Positions 8,539-17,051 of a stretch of DNA of 64,000 bases are shown here, one piece after another. The position numbers and the translations under genes are program-made. This DNA is from M0108 sp044228795. Its GTDB lineage: Bacteria > Pseudomonadota > Gammaproteobacteria > Chromatiales > Chromatiaceae. The stretch spans positions 28,369 through 92,368 of the forward strand of contig JBGAUE010000014.1 of assembly GCA_044228795.1 (NCBI GenBank), read 5' to 3'. The stretch's first letter is position 1, and each line of letters opens with the position of its first letter. Below the pieces are notes generated by a model. The model was not told the origin of the DNA. It made no database searches and saw only the letters and a list, made by a program, of their open reading frames with translations.

Positions 8539-9335
8539 GCCCCTCCTGGGTCACGATCCTCTGGCAGCGGCCCCAGGCCTGGCTCATCCTGATCCTGTCA
8601 GCCTTGGTGGCGATGCTGTGCATCGCCCTGCTGACTTGGGTGTTGCCGGCGGGGGGACCAGCGGCACTGGTCATCCTCGATTATCAGGCCACGCCGCCGC
8701 CGGTTTATCCCTTCGTTTATCCCTTCACCATCCAGAATTTGACCCACCTGCTCCTCTTCATTGGGCTGGGCGAGATCTACCGCCGGTGGCGCGCCGCGGC
8801 GCGGGAGGAGGCCCTGCTGGCCCAGGGCCTGCTACCCGAGGCCTATGCCGTGGTCCTGCAATCGCACGATCTGCCGCCGATTCGGGCCCGGGTGGCGGGG
8901 CATTATGACGAGGAGCAGGGCTTTCTGCCGGGTCTCATCGACCTCTGCATCCTCCAGTTCCTCGCCAGCCGCTCGGTGGATCAGACCGTGAGCGTGCTCA
9001 ATTCCAGCCTGGAACTCCTGATGCACCGGGTGGATCTGCGCTACACCCTGCTGCGCTATCTGACCTGGGTCATCCCCACGGTGGGCTTTATCGGCACCGT
9101 CGTCGGCATCGCCCTGGCCCTGGCCATGATCGACCCTAGCGCCGCCGTCCAGCCCTTAGGCGAAATCGCCCGTGCCTTGGGGGTGAGCTTCTTCACCACC
9201 CTGGTCGCCCTGGTGGATAGCGCCATCCTGGTCCTGCTGCTGCAACTGGTCCAGGCCCGCGAGGAACTGGCGGTCAATGCCGCCGGGCACTATGTGCTGG
9301 TGAATCTCATCAATCGCCTTTATAGCCGACAGTGA
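8535..9335 (+). CDS. MotA/TolQ/ExbB-like proton-channel protein
   Basis: 266 aa from the ATG overlapping the FHA stop. Predicted helices lie at about 16-38 and 60-75, then a long cytoplasmic segment, then the diagnostic pair at about 177-198 (WVIPTVGFIGTVVGIALAL) and 212-238 (LGVSFFTTLVALVDSAILVLLL), matching the MotA/TolQ/ExbB signature. These proteins form pentamers around two copies of an ExbD/TolR/MotB partner and use ion flow to do mechanical work. The candidate partner is the gene at 3765, so the pair is split across the operon. It is the last gene; only a short non-coding stretch follows. Confidence 0.88.
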   Translation: MSPSWVTILWQRPQAWLILILSALVAMLCIALLTWVLPAGGPAALVILDYQATPPPVYPFVYPFTIQNLTHLLLFIGLGEIYRRWRAAAREEALLAQGLLPEAYAVVLQSHDLPPIRARVAGHYDEEQGFLPGLIDLCILQFLASRSVDQTVSVLNSSLELLMHRVDLRYTLLRYLTWVIPTVGFIGTVVGIALALAMIDPSAAVQPLGEIARALGVSFFTTLVALVDSAILVLLLQLVQAREELAVNAAGHYVLVNLINRLYSRQ

Positions 9336-9377
9336 CCAGGGGCGGGTAACTCGAGAACGGTAGATCTACTTCTTGCC

Positions 9378-9692
9378 TTAGGTACTATCGTGATCCGGAG
9401 CAATGGTTAGGAGGCGGATGAAATCGCCCTCCCGATAGGCGGTGGCGCGATGGGACCGGGTGATGCGGAGGGAGTACAGGGCAGCAATGCCTGCGGGAGG
9501 CTTGATGCTGACAATCTTTTCCCATTTGAGGCCCACATCGCGATACACCTGGGACCAGGTCAGACGGCGCAACTTGTTGAGGGTCTCCAGCGCCGCCAAT
9601 CGTTCAGGCTTTTGTAAGGCGAACAAGGCATCCTGAAAGAGTGGGTTGTTGAGGTCTAGCCTGACTTGAGGGTCAACCTTTGACTCAGTCAT
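9378..9692 (-). CDS. Putative type II toxin
   Basis: 104 aa, small and basic, downstream of and overlapping by 8 bases an AbrB-like antitoxin candidate. The C-terminal half (about 50-100: KWEKIVSIKPPAGIAALYSL, then ITRSHRATAYREGDFIRLL) resembles the beta-sheet core of RelE/ParE-like proteins, but the family is not certain. If it is a toxin, it would act on translation or DNA and be neutralised by the neighbour. The assignment rests mainly on size, gene order and overlap. Confidence 0.6.
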   Translation of the reverse strand: MTESKVDPQVRLDLNNPLFQDALFALQKPERLAALETLNKLRRLTWSQVYRDVGLKWEKIVSIKPPAGIAALYSLRITRSHRATAYREGDFIRLLTIAPDHDST

Positions 9693-9960
9693 CGGCCAAT
9701 TTCACCAGCAATTGGTCGAGCTCGGCATCATCCGCGGGGTTGCTTGCCGCCCATGCCAAGGCCCGCTCCAGGTCTGCCGCGACCGCAGGCGTTTGCAGCC
9801 AGCGTTCGTTATCCGGGACGATGGTCACGGTGCGAACAAGCCAAACGCCAGGGGCCTGCTCCTCCACTAACACCTGCCGACCGGCATACCGTTTACCCAG
9901 CGAAATTTGACCATTCGCACCAATCATTTTGACGGTGGATGGAATCATAGTTGCACTCAT
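9685..9960 (-). CDS. Putative AbrB-like antitoxin
   Basis: 91 aa from ATG at 9960; a longer frame begins at 10005, but the MSATMIPSTVKMIG start fits better. The N-terminal half (VKMIGANGQISLGKRYAGR, then QVLVEE) resembles a swapped-hairpin AbrB/SpoVT DNA-binding fold. The C-terminus is acidic and helical (DLERALAW..DDAELDQLLVKLADD), as expected for a toxin-binding tail. It is the first gene of a two-gene convergent unit facing the FHA operon. It would bind its own promoter and autoregulate the pair. Confidence 0.65.
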   Translation of the reverse strand: MSATMIPSTVKMIGANGQISLGKRYAGRQVLVEEQAPGVWLVRTVTIVPDNERWLQTPAVAADLERALAWAASNPADDAELDQLLVKLADD

Positions 9961-10137
9961 GATGTTCTCGCCTTTTCGTGCTGCACCATAGCAATATAGC
10001 ACCAATAGCGTCCTTTAAGGCGCGCGGGGCAATCTCGTGGACGGTCGATCAGGGCAACCGGCCGATGGCGGCCATGGCGGGGCCCGACCCTGGCTGATAT
10101 TCTGGCCACCATAACACCCTGACTTGAACCTGATGAC

Positions 10138-12531
10138 ATGACTTTGCGTGCCTGCTTTCTTGCCTTAGGACTGATCCCCTGCTTCCTGACGGCCCAGCCT
10201 GGCCTGGAGGCCCCGTCGGTTCCCGGGACGGACCCGCTTCTGGACCCCTTACGGGCGGAGCGGGGTTTCCTGGGTGCGGCGGCTTGTGGCGAGTGTCACC
10301 CCAAGGAACTGGCCCTATGGCGGGGCTCTTACCATGACCGGGCCATGAGGATGGCGACGCCCGAGACGGTCCTCGGCGACTTCCAGGATGCCGAACTCAC
10401 CGCCCACGGGGTGACCTCCCGCTTTTTCCGCCGGGATGGCGGCTTCCTCGTCCATACCGATGGGCCGGATGGGGAACTCAAGGACTTTCCCATCCGCTAC
10501 AGCTTCGGCTGGTATCCCCTTCAGCAATATCTGATCGCGTTCCCCGGTGGCCGGCTCCAGAGCCTGGGCTTGGCCTGGGATGCTCGCCCCCAGGATCAAG
10601 GGGGACAGGACTGGTTCCATCTCTATCCCAACCTGGCCATGGACCACACCCATCCCCTGCACTGGACGGCGCCGGACCAGACCTGGAATTACCAGTGCGC
10701 CGACTGCCACTCCACGGACCTCCAGAAGCGCTATGACGCCGAGCGGAAGGGCTATGACACCCGCTACGCGGAGAGCAACGTCGCCTGCGAGGCCTGCCAC
10801 GGCCCCGGTGCCCGCCATCTGGCGTGGGCCAAGGCCGCCGCGACACGGCAGGCGCAAGCCTACGGGACAGGCACAGATCAGGTTGCCGTTACAGCCGCAG
10901 CCGATGATCCGACTCGGGGGCTGCTGGTAGACCTAAAGGATCGCGATGGCGGCATCTGGCAGCTTTCCGCCGCGACCGGCAAACCCAGTCGCCAGCCACC
11001 CCGCAGTTCCCACCTCCAGACCGAGACCTGTGCCCGCTGCCATTCCCGGCGCGGTCGCATCTGGGACGAGATAAAACCCGGCGAGCCTCTGCATCAGGGC
11101 TTTCGGCTGGCCCTGCTGGAGCCGGACCTCTATTTCCCCGATGGCCAGATCAAAGACGAGGTCTATGTCTTCGGCTCCTTCATCCAGAGCCGCATGTACC
11201 ACCAGGGGGTCGTCTGCAGCGACTGCCATGACGCCCACAGCCTGCGCCTCCACGCCGACGGCAATGCCGTCTGCGCCCGCTGCCATGTCCCCTCCCGTTA
11301 CGATGTACCCGAGCATCATCACCATCCGGCCGGCTCCAAGGGCGCCGCCTGCGTGGCTTGTCACATGCCCCAGCGGTTTTACATGGGGGTGGACGAGCGG
11401 GCCGATCACAGTTTGCGCGTGCCACGACCGGACCTGTCCCTCAAACTCGGCACCCCCAACGCCTGCAATGGCTGTCATACCGACCGGGATGCCGCCTGGG
11501 CGGCGACCACGGTGGAAACCTGGTATCCCGAACCCCAGTATCGGGGTCCTCATTTTGGCGAGGCCCTATTCGCGGCGGACCACAAGGCCCCGGATGCGAC
11601 CCAACACCTACTGGCCCTGGCGGGGGACCCGGCGCGGCCCGCCATCGCCCGGGCCAGTGCCCTAGCCCGGCTCCATGACCAGCCCCAGGATCGCTCGGGC
11701 CCCGCAACCCTGCTCACGGTGCGCCGCCTGCTTGCCGACCCGGAGGCCCTGGTGCGCGCCCAGGCCGTGCATTATTTGGATCTCGTGGATTTGCGGACCC
11801 GGATCGAGCTGGCCTGGCCCCTCCTGTCCGATCCCGCGCGCACGGTACGGTTGGAGGCGACCCGGGTACTGGCGCCGGTGATGCGGCAGGGGATCGGCGG
11901 CAAGCTGGCGGAGCAGATGCGGGTTGCCTTGGCGGAGTACGCGACCGCCGAGCAGGTCAATGCGGACCGCCCCGAGGCTCATCTCAACTTGGGTCTCATT
12001 GCCACCGCCCTTGGGGAACCTGCCCTGGCGGAGCAGTCCTATCGCACCGCCCTGGAACTCGATCCCCGCTTCACACCCGCCCGCGCCAACCTGGCTGACC
12101 TCTATCGGGAACAGGGACGGGAGACGGACGCCGAGGCCGAACTCAAGGCCGGCCTGACAGCCGATCCGGACAATGCCGACCTGCTGCATGCCTTGGGGCT
12201 GGCGCGGGTACGTACCCACCACCTGGATGCGGCTATCCCGGACTTGGAGCGGGCCGCGCGGCTGGCTCCCGACAATAGCCGCTTTGCCTATGTGTATGGG
12301 GTGGCCCTGGACGCCGCGGACCGCACCGCGGAGGCCCTACCCGTGCTGGAGGCCGCCCAACAGCAGGATCCGGCCAATCGGGACCTCCTGATCGCCCTCA
12401 TTCAATACAATGCCAAGCTGGGACGGGGGCAGGAGGCCAGTCGCTGGCTTGCGGAGTTTGGCGTCATGGCCCCCGTGGATCCGGCCCTCAAGGCACTCCA
12501 AGAGCAGACCAAGAAGGAGGGGAAGCCCTGA
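10138..12531 (+). CDS. Secreted octaheme cytochrome c with HEAT and TPR repeats
   Basis: 797 aa. A signal peptide (about 1-20) is followed by eight CxxCH heme sites: CGECH, CADCH, CEACH, CARCH, CSDCH, CARCH, CVACH and CNGCH, within about residues 45-450. The segment at about 490-600 has HEAT-like helices (ALARLHDQPQ, VRAQAVHYLD, VRLEATRVLA). The C-terminus (about 605-797) is a run of TPR units (AHLNLGLIATALGEPALAEQ). The architecture matches cytochrome c554/NrfA-superfamily-like multiheme proteins with a TPR tail, seen in periplasmic electron-transfer systems. The substrate is unknown. It is monocistronic; no cytochrome partner gene adjoins it. Confidence 0.88.
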   Translation: MTLRACFLALGLIPCFLTAQPGLEAPSVPGTDPLLDPLRAERGFLGAAACGECHPKELALWRGSYHDRAMRMATPETVLGDFQDAELTAHGVTSRFFRRDGGFLVHTDGPDGELKDFPIRYSFGWYPLQQYLIAFPGGRLQSLGLAWDARPQDQGGQDWFHLYPNLAMDHTHPLHWTAPDQTWNYQCADCHSTDLQKRYDAERKGYDTRYAESNVACEACHGPGARHLAWAKAAATRQAQAYGTGTDQVAVTAAADDPTRGLLVDLKDRDGGIWQLSAATGKPSRQPPRSSHLQTETCARCHSRRGRIWDEIKPGEPLHQGFRLALLEPDLYFPDGQIKDEVYVFGSFIQSRMYHQGVVCSDCHDAHSLRLHADGNAVCARCHVPSRYDVPEHHHHPAGSKGAACVACHMPQRFYMGVDERADHSLRVPRPDLSLKLGTPNACNGCHTDRDAAWAATTVETWYPEPQYRGPHFGEALFAADHKAPDATQHLLALAGDPARPAIARASALARLHDQPQDRSGPATLLTVRRLLADPEALVRAQAVHYLDLVDLRTRIELAWPLLSDPARTVRLEATRVLAPVMRQGIGGKLAEQMRVALAEYATAEQVNADRPEAHLNLGLIATALGEPALAEQSYRTALELDPRFTPARANLADLYREQGRETDAEAELKAGLTADPDNADLLHALGLARVRTHHLDAAIPDLERAARLAPDNSRFAYVYGVALDAADRTAEALPVLEAAQQQDPANRDLLIALIQYNAKLGRGQEASRWLAEFGVMAPVDPALKALQEQTKKEGKP

Positions 12532-12616
12532 TCCTGAGCACTACCACCGCCATCCCATCCCAGTCACCTAGCGCTGATTCATACATTTGAGACAGACCCT
12601 TCGATAACGGAAAAAT

Positions 12617-13963
12617 ATGGAAAAATCGTCTTCAGTTCTGATCAAGGTTTCCGCTATCCGCCGGGTTCTGCGCAAGCACTGGCTTCTGGGGAGTGCGCTG
12701 GTGTTTGCCCTGGCCGCGATCTTGATTTCCTATCGGCCAGTGGAGATGCTCGGCTATTTCCAGGAGGGGGCTTCGAGCTTCGAAATCTTCGCCCTGGTAC
12801 TATTTTTGGCCATGCTGTTACCGCTTCTCTTTCAGAGGCTGCTGTTGCCGGGGGTCGTGGGCCTATTGGTAGGCGGGGTGCTGCTGGGGCCTTACGCCTT
12901 CGGCATCATCTCGCCGGATGACCCGACCGTAGATCTGTTCGCCAGCGTCGGACGCGTATTCCTGATGTTTATCGCTGGCGTGGAAATCGACATGCGGGTG
13001 TTTCAAGCGACCAGGCAGCGCTCGATGAACTTTGGCGGATTGTCCTTCCTGCTTCCACTCCTCGCCGGTATGGTGGTCGCCTGGTCCTTCGACTTCGATT
13101 GGGTCGCGGCCGTGTTGATCGGATCACTCATCGCCTCGCACACCTTGCTGGGCTTTCCGATTCTGACCAAACTGGGTCTCGGCGGCACCGAACCGATCGC
13201 CGTCACAGTGGGAGCGACCATCTTTACTGACATTGCCTCCCTGCTCGTCCTCGCCATCTGTATCTCGATACACCAGGGGGGATTCTCACCACTTGGCCTC
13301 CTGATCCAGCTCGGGGAGTTGGCGGTCTATGCCATCATCATCCTACAAGGTCTACCGCTACTCGGGCGCTTTTACTTTTGGCGCCACCGCAAGGACGAGA
13401 ACACCCTCTTCGTCTTCACGTTTCTGATCGTCATGATCGCCGCCGCCGGTGCCCACTTGATCCATTTGGAAGACATCGTCGGCGCCTTTCTTGCCGGTAT
13501 CGCCGTGAATCGTATCCTTGAACACTCTCCGGTCCGCGACAAGGTGGTCATGATGGGCGAGGGGCTCTTCGTGCCCCTGTTTTTCATGACCATCGGGATC
13601 AAGCTGAACCTGCCGGTCTTCGGGGCAACCCTGGTCAATAGCCTGGGGTTCGTTGTCGCCATCGTGATCGCCCTCTTCATTGGCAAGTTGATGGCGGCGG
13701 TGTTCGCGCGTTGGCTATACGGATACGACTGGCCCGCCACCCTAACCATGTGGTCCCTCTCGCTGCCGCAGGTGGCGGCAACTCTTGCCGCAGCCATGGC
13801 TGCCTACGATGCGATGAATGCGGATGGCGATCGACTCATTACTGAGTCGGTGCTCAATACCATGATTGTCTTGATGGTGATTACGGCCGTGCTGGGACCG
13901 ATCCTGACGGATCGTTTCGCTCGGCGGATGAAGACTAAGGAGGAGATCCATGCGATATCTTGA
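12617..13963 (+). CDS. CPA2-family cation:proton antiporter (Kef/NapA type)
   Basis: 448 aa with about 12-13 predicted membrane helices and no C-terminal TrkA-N domain. Features include the glycine-rich GVVGLLVGGVLLGP helix, the FLMFIAGVEIDMRVF motif and the LEDIVGAFLAGIAVNRIL helix characteristic of CPA2 Na+/H+ or K+/H+ antiporters. It probably exchanges Na+ or K+ for protons across the inner membrane. The last 14 bases overlap the SYLF gene, so the two are likely co-translated. The ion cannot be told from sequence. Confidence 0.88.
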   Translation: MEKSSSVLIKVSAIRRVLRKHWLLGSALVFALAAILISYRPVEMLGYFQEGASSFEIFALVLFLAMLLPLLFQRLLLPGVVGLLVGGVLLGPYAFGIISPDDPTVDLFASVGRVFLMFIAGVEIDMRVFQATRQRSMNFGGLSFLLPLLAGMVVAWSFDFDWVAAVLIGSLIASHTLLGFPILTKLGLGGTEPIAVTVGATIFTDIASLLVLAICISIHQGGFSPLGLLIQLGELAVYAIIILQGLPLLGRFYFWRHRKDENTLFVFTFLIVMIAAAGAHLIHLEDIVGAFLAGIAVNRILEHSPVRDKVVMMGEGLFVPLFFMTIGIKLNLPVFGATLVNSLGFVVAIVIALFIGKLMAAVFARWLYGYDWPATLTMWSLSLPQVAATLAAAMAAYDAMNADGDRLITESVLNTMIVLMVITAVLGPILTDRFARRMKTKEEIHAIS

Positions 13964-14522
13964 TCAATTGCCGACACGGGTGCTGTTGGCCCTGATGGTC
14001 CTGCTCGTCGCGGCCGGCGCCATGGCGGGGGACGACAGGACCGCTACCCGCAAGCAGTTGCGTAACCTGCGCACGGAGACCCTGAACCAACTCTACAAGG
14101 AAATCCCGGAGACCAAGACCCAGATCCGCAAGGCCGCTGGCTATGGCGTATTCGAGGTTGCCGGGGCGCATATCTTCTTCGTCGGCGGCGGCGGTGGGCG
14201 AGGCGTTGTTCGGGACAACCTCACCGGCCGGGACACCTTTATGAAAATGGCCTCGATTAGTGGCGGCCTCGGCATCGGTGTCAAGGACACCCGTACGGTC
14301 CTGATCTTTGAAAATCGCCAGGTGCTGAAGAAGTTTCTCGACAAGGGATGGGCCTTCGGTGGCGAGGCCGAAGCCACGGCGAAGATCGAAGGCAAGGGGG
14401 GTACGGCGGGCGAATGGGAGACGCCGGATGGTATCAAAGTGTACCAGCTCAATAGCACGGGGCTGATGGCGAGGGGCACCGTGGTGGGCACGAAGTTTTG
14501 GCAGGATGACGAGCTGAACTGA
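13950..14522 (+). CDS. Secreted SYLF (YSC84-like) domain protein
   Basis: 190 aa. A strong AGGAGGAG ribosome site sits just before ATG 13950, within the end of the antiporter gene. A signal peptide (about 1-26, ending AMA-GDD) is followed by a short helix and a SYLF-type domain: GYGVFEVAG, GRGVVRDNLTGRD, LIFENRQVLKKF and the closing GLMARGTVVGTKFW. SYLF domains bind lipids in eukaryotes; bacterial ones are periplasmic and poorly understood. The 14-base overlap suggests a function linked to the antiporter. Confidence 0.8.
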   Translation: MRYLDQLPTRVLLALMVLLVAAGAMAGDDRTATRKQLRNLRTETLNQLYKEIPETKTQIRKAAGYGVFEVAGAHIFFVGGGGGRGVVRDNLTGRDTFMKMASISGGLGIGVKDTRTVLIFENRQVLKKFLDKGWAFGGEAEATAKIEGKGGTAGEWETPDGIKVYQLNSTGLMARGTVVGTKFWQDDELN

Positions 14523-14781
14523 GAACTCCCGGCATAATAGTTGCCTTTATGCAACATGTATTTTCTGATCCATAACCCCTTCCCCCTTGTCAAGTGGCAA
14601 CAGCAGACTATCCTTTAGATCACGAAGGTCGTTCGTTGTAGGAAAGGAACGCCATCGCGAAAATACAACAAATGTTTGCTGAGACAAGGATTCCAGGGGG
14701 GTTGGCGCGAGGATTGTTGTAACAGTCCTACATCCAGGCCAAGGCCGCCCCGACCAGGAACCATAAGCCGGAGGTACTCTC

Positions 14782-14976
14782 ATGACCATCAGCCAATCCC
14801 AAGCCCTCTGGGAACTCTGCCGCCAGGGCCTCCCGTTGAGCGCCGATGAAGCGGAGCGTTGCTGGGAACAGGGCCAGACTTACCAACTCCGCGAGCCGGT
14901 CAAGCTGCCATGGGAGGTCGAGGGCCTGATCGAGCAGTGCAACTGGGAGGTCAGTGTCTCCGCCAGAGCACACTGA
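14782..14976 (+). CDS. Small hypothetical protein
   Basis: 64 aa. A clear GGAGG lies 8 bases before ATG 14782, which is the main support that it is translated. It is acidic and Trp/Gln-rich (ALWELCRQGLPLSADEAERC), with no signal peptide or known motif. It sits alone between the SYLF protein and the acylase. The 259 bases before it (14523-14781) show no gene or clear signal. Confidence 0.5.
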   Translation: MTISQSQALWELCRQGLPLSADEAERCWEQGQTYQLREPVKLPWEVEGLIEQCNWEVSVSARAH

Positions 14977-15037
14977 TTTTTCTCCTTCTCTGCCGTCTGC
15001 ATCTATCTCGTTTCATTCAACCCAAGAGCTAATAGTC

Positions 15038-16156
15038 ATGCCCTTTAGCTCCATCCGCCGTGTCGCGCTGGCCGTTTTAGCCGCAAGCGCCCTCACTGCC
15101 CTCGCCTTCCCCGCGCAGGCTTGTACCTCCTTCCGCGTCCAGTCCCAGGACGGAGCCTGGATCGTCGCCCGATCCATGGAGTTCGAGATGGATCTCAAAA
15201 GCCAGGTGATGCTGGTCCCACGGGGCCACCCGCTCACCGCGACCCGCCCCGACCTCAAGCCCGGCACGACCTGGACCGCGAAGCATGGCTTTCTCGGCTT
15301 CAATGCCCTCGGCATGGATATCGCCGCCGACGGCCTCAATGAGGCCGGACTGTCGGTCGGCGCCCTCTTCCTACCCGGTTTCGCCGAGTACCAGCCCTTC
15401 CCCGCCGATGGTAAGCACGCGGTCTCCAATGTCGATCTTGCCAACTGGATACTGAGTCAGTTCGCGACCGTGGACGAGGTGCGAGCAGCCCTGCCAAAAC
15501 TGACCGTTTACGAGCTCATCCTGCCCCAAGCTGGCCCCCTGCCGCTGCACTGGACTATCCACGATGCCTCAGGGGGCTCCATCGTGGTCGAATACCTGGG
15601 CGGCAAGCTACACATCCATGACAATCCCATCGGGGTCCTCACCAATTCCCCGCCCTTCGAATGGCACCAAAATAATCTGCGCAATAACATCAATCTCACC
15701 AACATCAACGTCGACGGTCTCAAGCTCGGCGCCGTCGAGGTTCAGCCCCTCGGTCAAGGCACAGGATTGGTCGGGCTGCCTGGCGACTACACCCCGCCCA
15801 GCCGCTTCCTCAAGGCCACTGCCCTGGCCTTTTCAGCTGTCCCGGTCGCCACCGCCGCAGAAGGTATCAACCTGGCCTTCCACATCCTGAACGCGGTGGA
15901 CATCCCCCTCGGCGCGGTGGCAGAAAAGACTCCGTCGCAGGATGGCGGCGCACCGACGCTTAGCTACGATAAGACCGAATGGGCATCGGTCTATGACCTC
16001 CAGCACCGCATCGCCTACTTCCGGACCTATGGTGACCTGACAATCCGCAAGGTAGACCTGACCCAGGTCGACTTTGGCGGCAAGGCGATCCAGCACCTGC
16101 CCATGCCGACGACCTTGCAGACCCAGGACATGACGCCAGCGGCCGCCCGTATGTAA
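15038..16156 (+). CDS. Secreted linear amide C-N hydrolase (choloylglycine hydrolase / penicillin V acylase family)
   Basis: 372 aa from ATG 15038; an in-frame ATG at 14954 would spoil the signal peptide. A signal peptide of about 26 residues ends ...FPAQA just before Cys (CTSFRVQSQDG), the N-terminal nucleophile created by cleavage in this Ntn-hydrolase family. The following ARSMEFEMDL matches the conserved Arg/Met region. Gram-negative members hydrolyse acyl-homoserine lactones or penicillin V rather than bile salts, and are periplasmic. It is monocistronic. The substrate cannot be decided from sequence. Confidence 0.87.
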   Translation: MPFSSIRRVALAVLAASALTALAFPAQACTSFRVQSQDGAWIVARSMEFEMDLKSQVMLVPRGHPLTATRPDLKPGTTWTAKHGFLGFNALGMDIAADGLNEAGLSVGALFLPGFAEYQPFPADGKHAVSNVDLANWILSQFATVDEVRAALPKLTVYELILPQAGPLPLHWTIHDASGGSIVVEYLGGKLHIHDNPIGVLTNSPPFEWHQNNLRNNINLTNINVDGLKLGAVEVQPLGQGTGLVGLPGDYTPPSRFLKATALAFSAVPVATAAEGINLAFHILNAVDIPLGAVAEKTPSQDGGAPTLSYDKTEWASVYDLQHRIAYFRTYGDLTIRKVDLTQVDFGGKAIQHLPMPTTLQTQDMTPAAARM

Positions 16157-16211
16157 GCAGCGCTAGGCCGGATGGCGAGCGCCCGGGTTCGACGGGAGCG
16201 CAGACGTCGGT

Positions 16212-16943
16212 TCAGACCCGCTGCAGCAGGTCTACCCGGTGGGGTTTGCGAAAATGGGCCCCGTTGGGGGTCAGGTGGGCGAGGAAGGCGGCACGGATCT
16301 GCTCGTAGCGGGCCGGGTCTATGTCGAGTTCCGTATGAGTGACCTTGAGGAACCGCCCCTCGAAGTCCTCCCAGTCGGGGTAGGACCCCGGGGTCTCGTA
16401 GAAGACCTCCGCTTCCAGAGTGAAAAACCCGGCATCCAGGGCCCGGTTGAGGGCGGCGACAGCAGCCAACCGCACCTCGCCCTCGTCATTGATAAGCCGC
16501 AGCAAGTCGTTGAAGGGGCCTGCGTAGACGGGCTCCAGGAAGAGTGCGTGACCGCCGGGCTTGAGCACCCGATGGACCTCCCGCAAGGCCTGGTCCATCA
16601 GGGGCATGGGGACGTGGTGCAGGGACTTAAACATGAGCACGGCGTCGAAGCTCCCGTCCGGGTCGGAGATGGCCTCGGCCCCGCCGTAGCGGAAGCTGAC
16701 TCCGGAGAGGTCCGTGACCTGAAGGTTTTTCTCATGCTGGATGCGGTCCACCTCAGTGGCGACGATATGCCTTGGTCCGAAGCGTTGCATGACCAGGCGC
16801 GTGGTCCCGGCAGCGCCGCAGCCCAGTTCCAGGATCTCCGCCCCCCGCAGATCAAGGAGTTCGGCGATGACCTCCAGGTCCTCGGCGGTCCGGTAGGCAG
16901 CGGGGGGGATAGGGGTAAACAAGACCTGAGGACTGGTGGGCAT
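16212..16943 (-). CDS. Class I SAM-dependent methyltransferase
   Basis: About 243 aa from ATG 16943 (MPTSPQVLFTPIPPAAYRT); a longer frame starts at 16997. The SAM-binding glycine motif is ILELGCGAAGTTRLVMQRF, followed by the acidic VATEVD strand end, the PDGSFDAVLMFKSLHHV motif and LKPGGHALFLEPV. This is the Methyltransf_11/UbiE-like fold. The substrate is unknown; no pathway genes adjoin. It is convergent with the acylase and divergent from the RND operon. Confidence 0.82.
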   Translation of the reverse strand: MPTSPQVLFTPIPPAAYRTAEDLEVIAELLDLRGAEILELGCGAAGTTRLVMQRFGPRHIVATEVDRIQHEKNLQVTDLSGVSFRYGGAEAISDPDGSFDAVLMFKSLHHVPMPLMDQALREVHRVLKPGGHALFLEPVYAGPFNDLLRLINDEGEVRLAAVAALNRALDAGFFTLEAEVFYETPGSYPDWEDFEGRFLKVTHTELDIDPARYEQIRAAFLAHLTPNGAHFRKPHRVDLLQRV

Positions 16944-17051
16944 GGAATCGTCTCGTGGGTGGGTGGTGGACTGAGCGGTGGGGCTTGCAAACCGCATGTA
17001 TAATCGGCACCTTCCGGATGCAAGTGCATCCGCTGTCCGGATTTAAGCCCT

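Noticed and set aside
16157..16211. GGTTCGA-like stretch suggesting a tRNA
   Set aside because: No cloverleaf can be formed in the 55-base gap.
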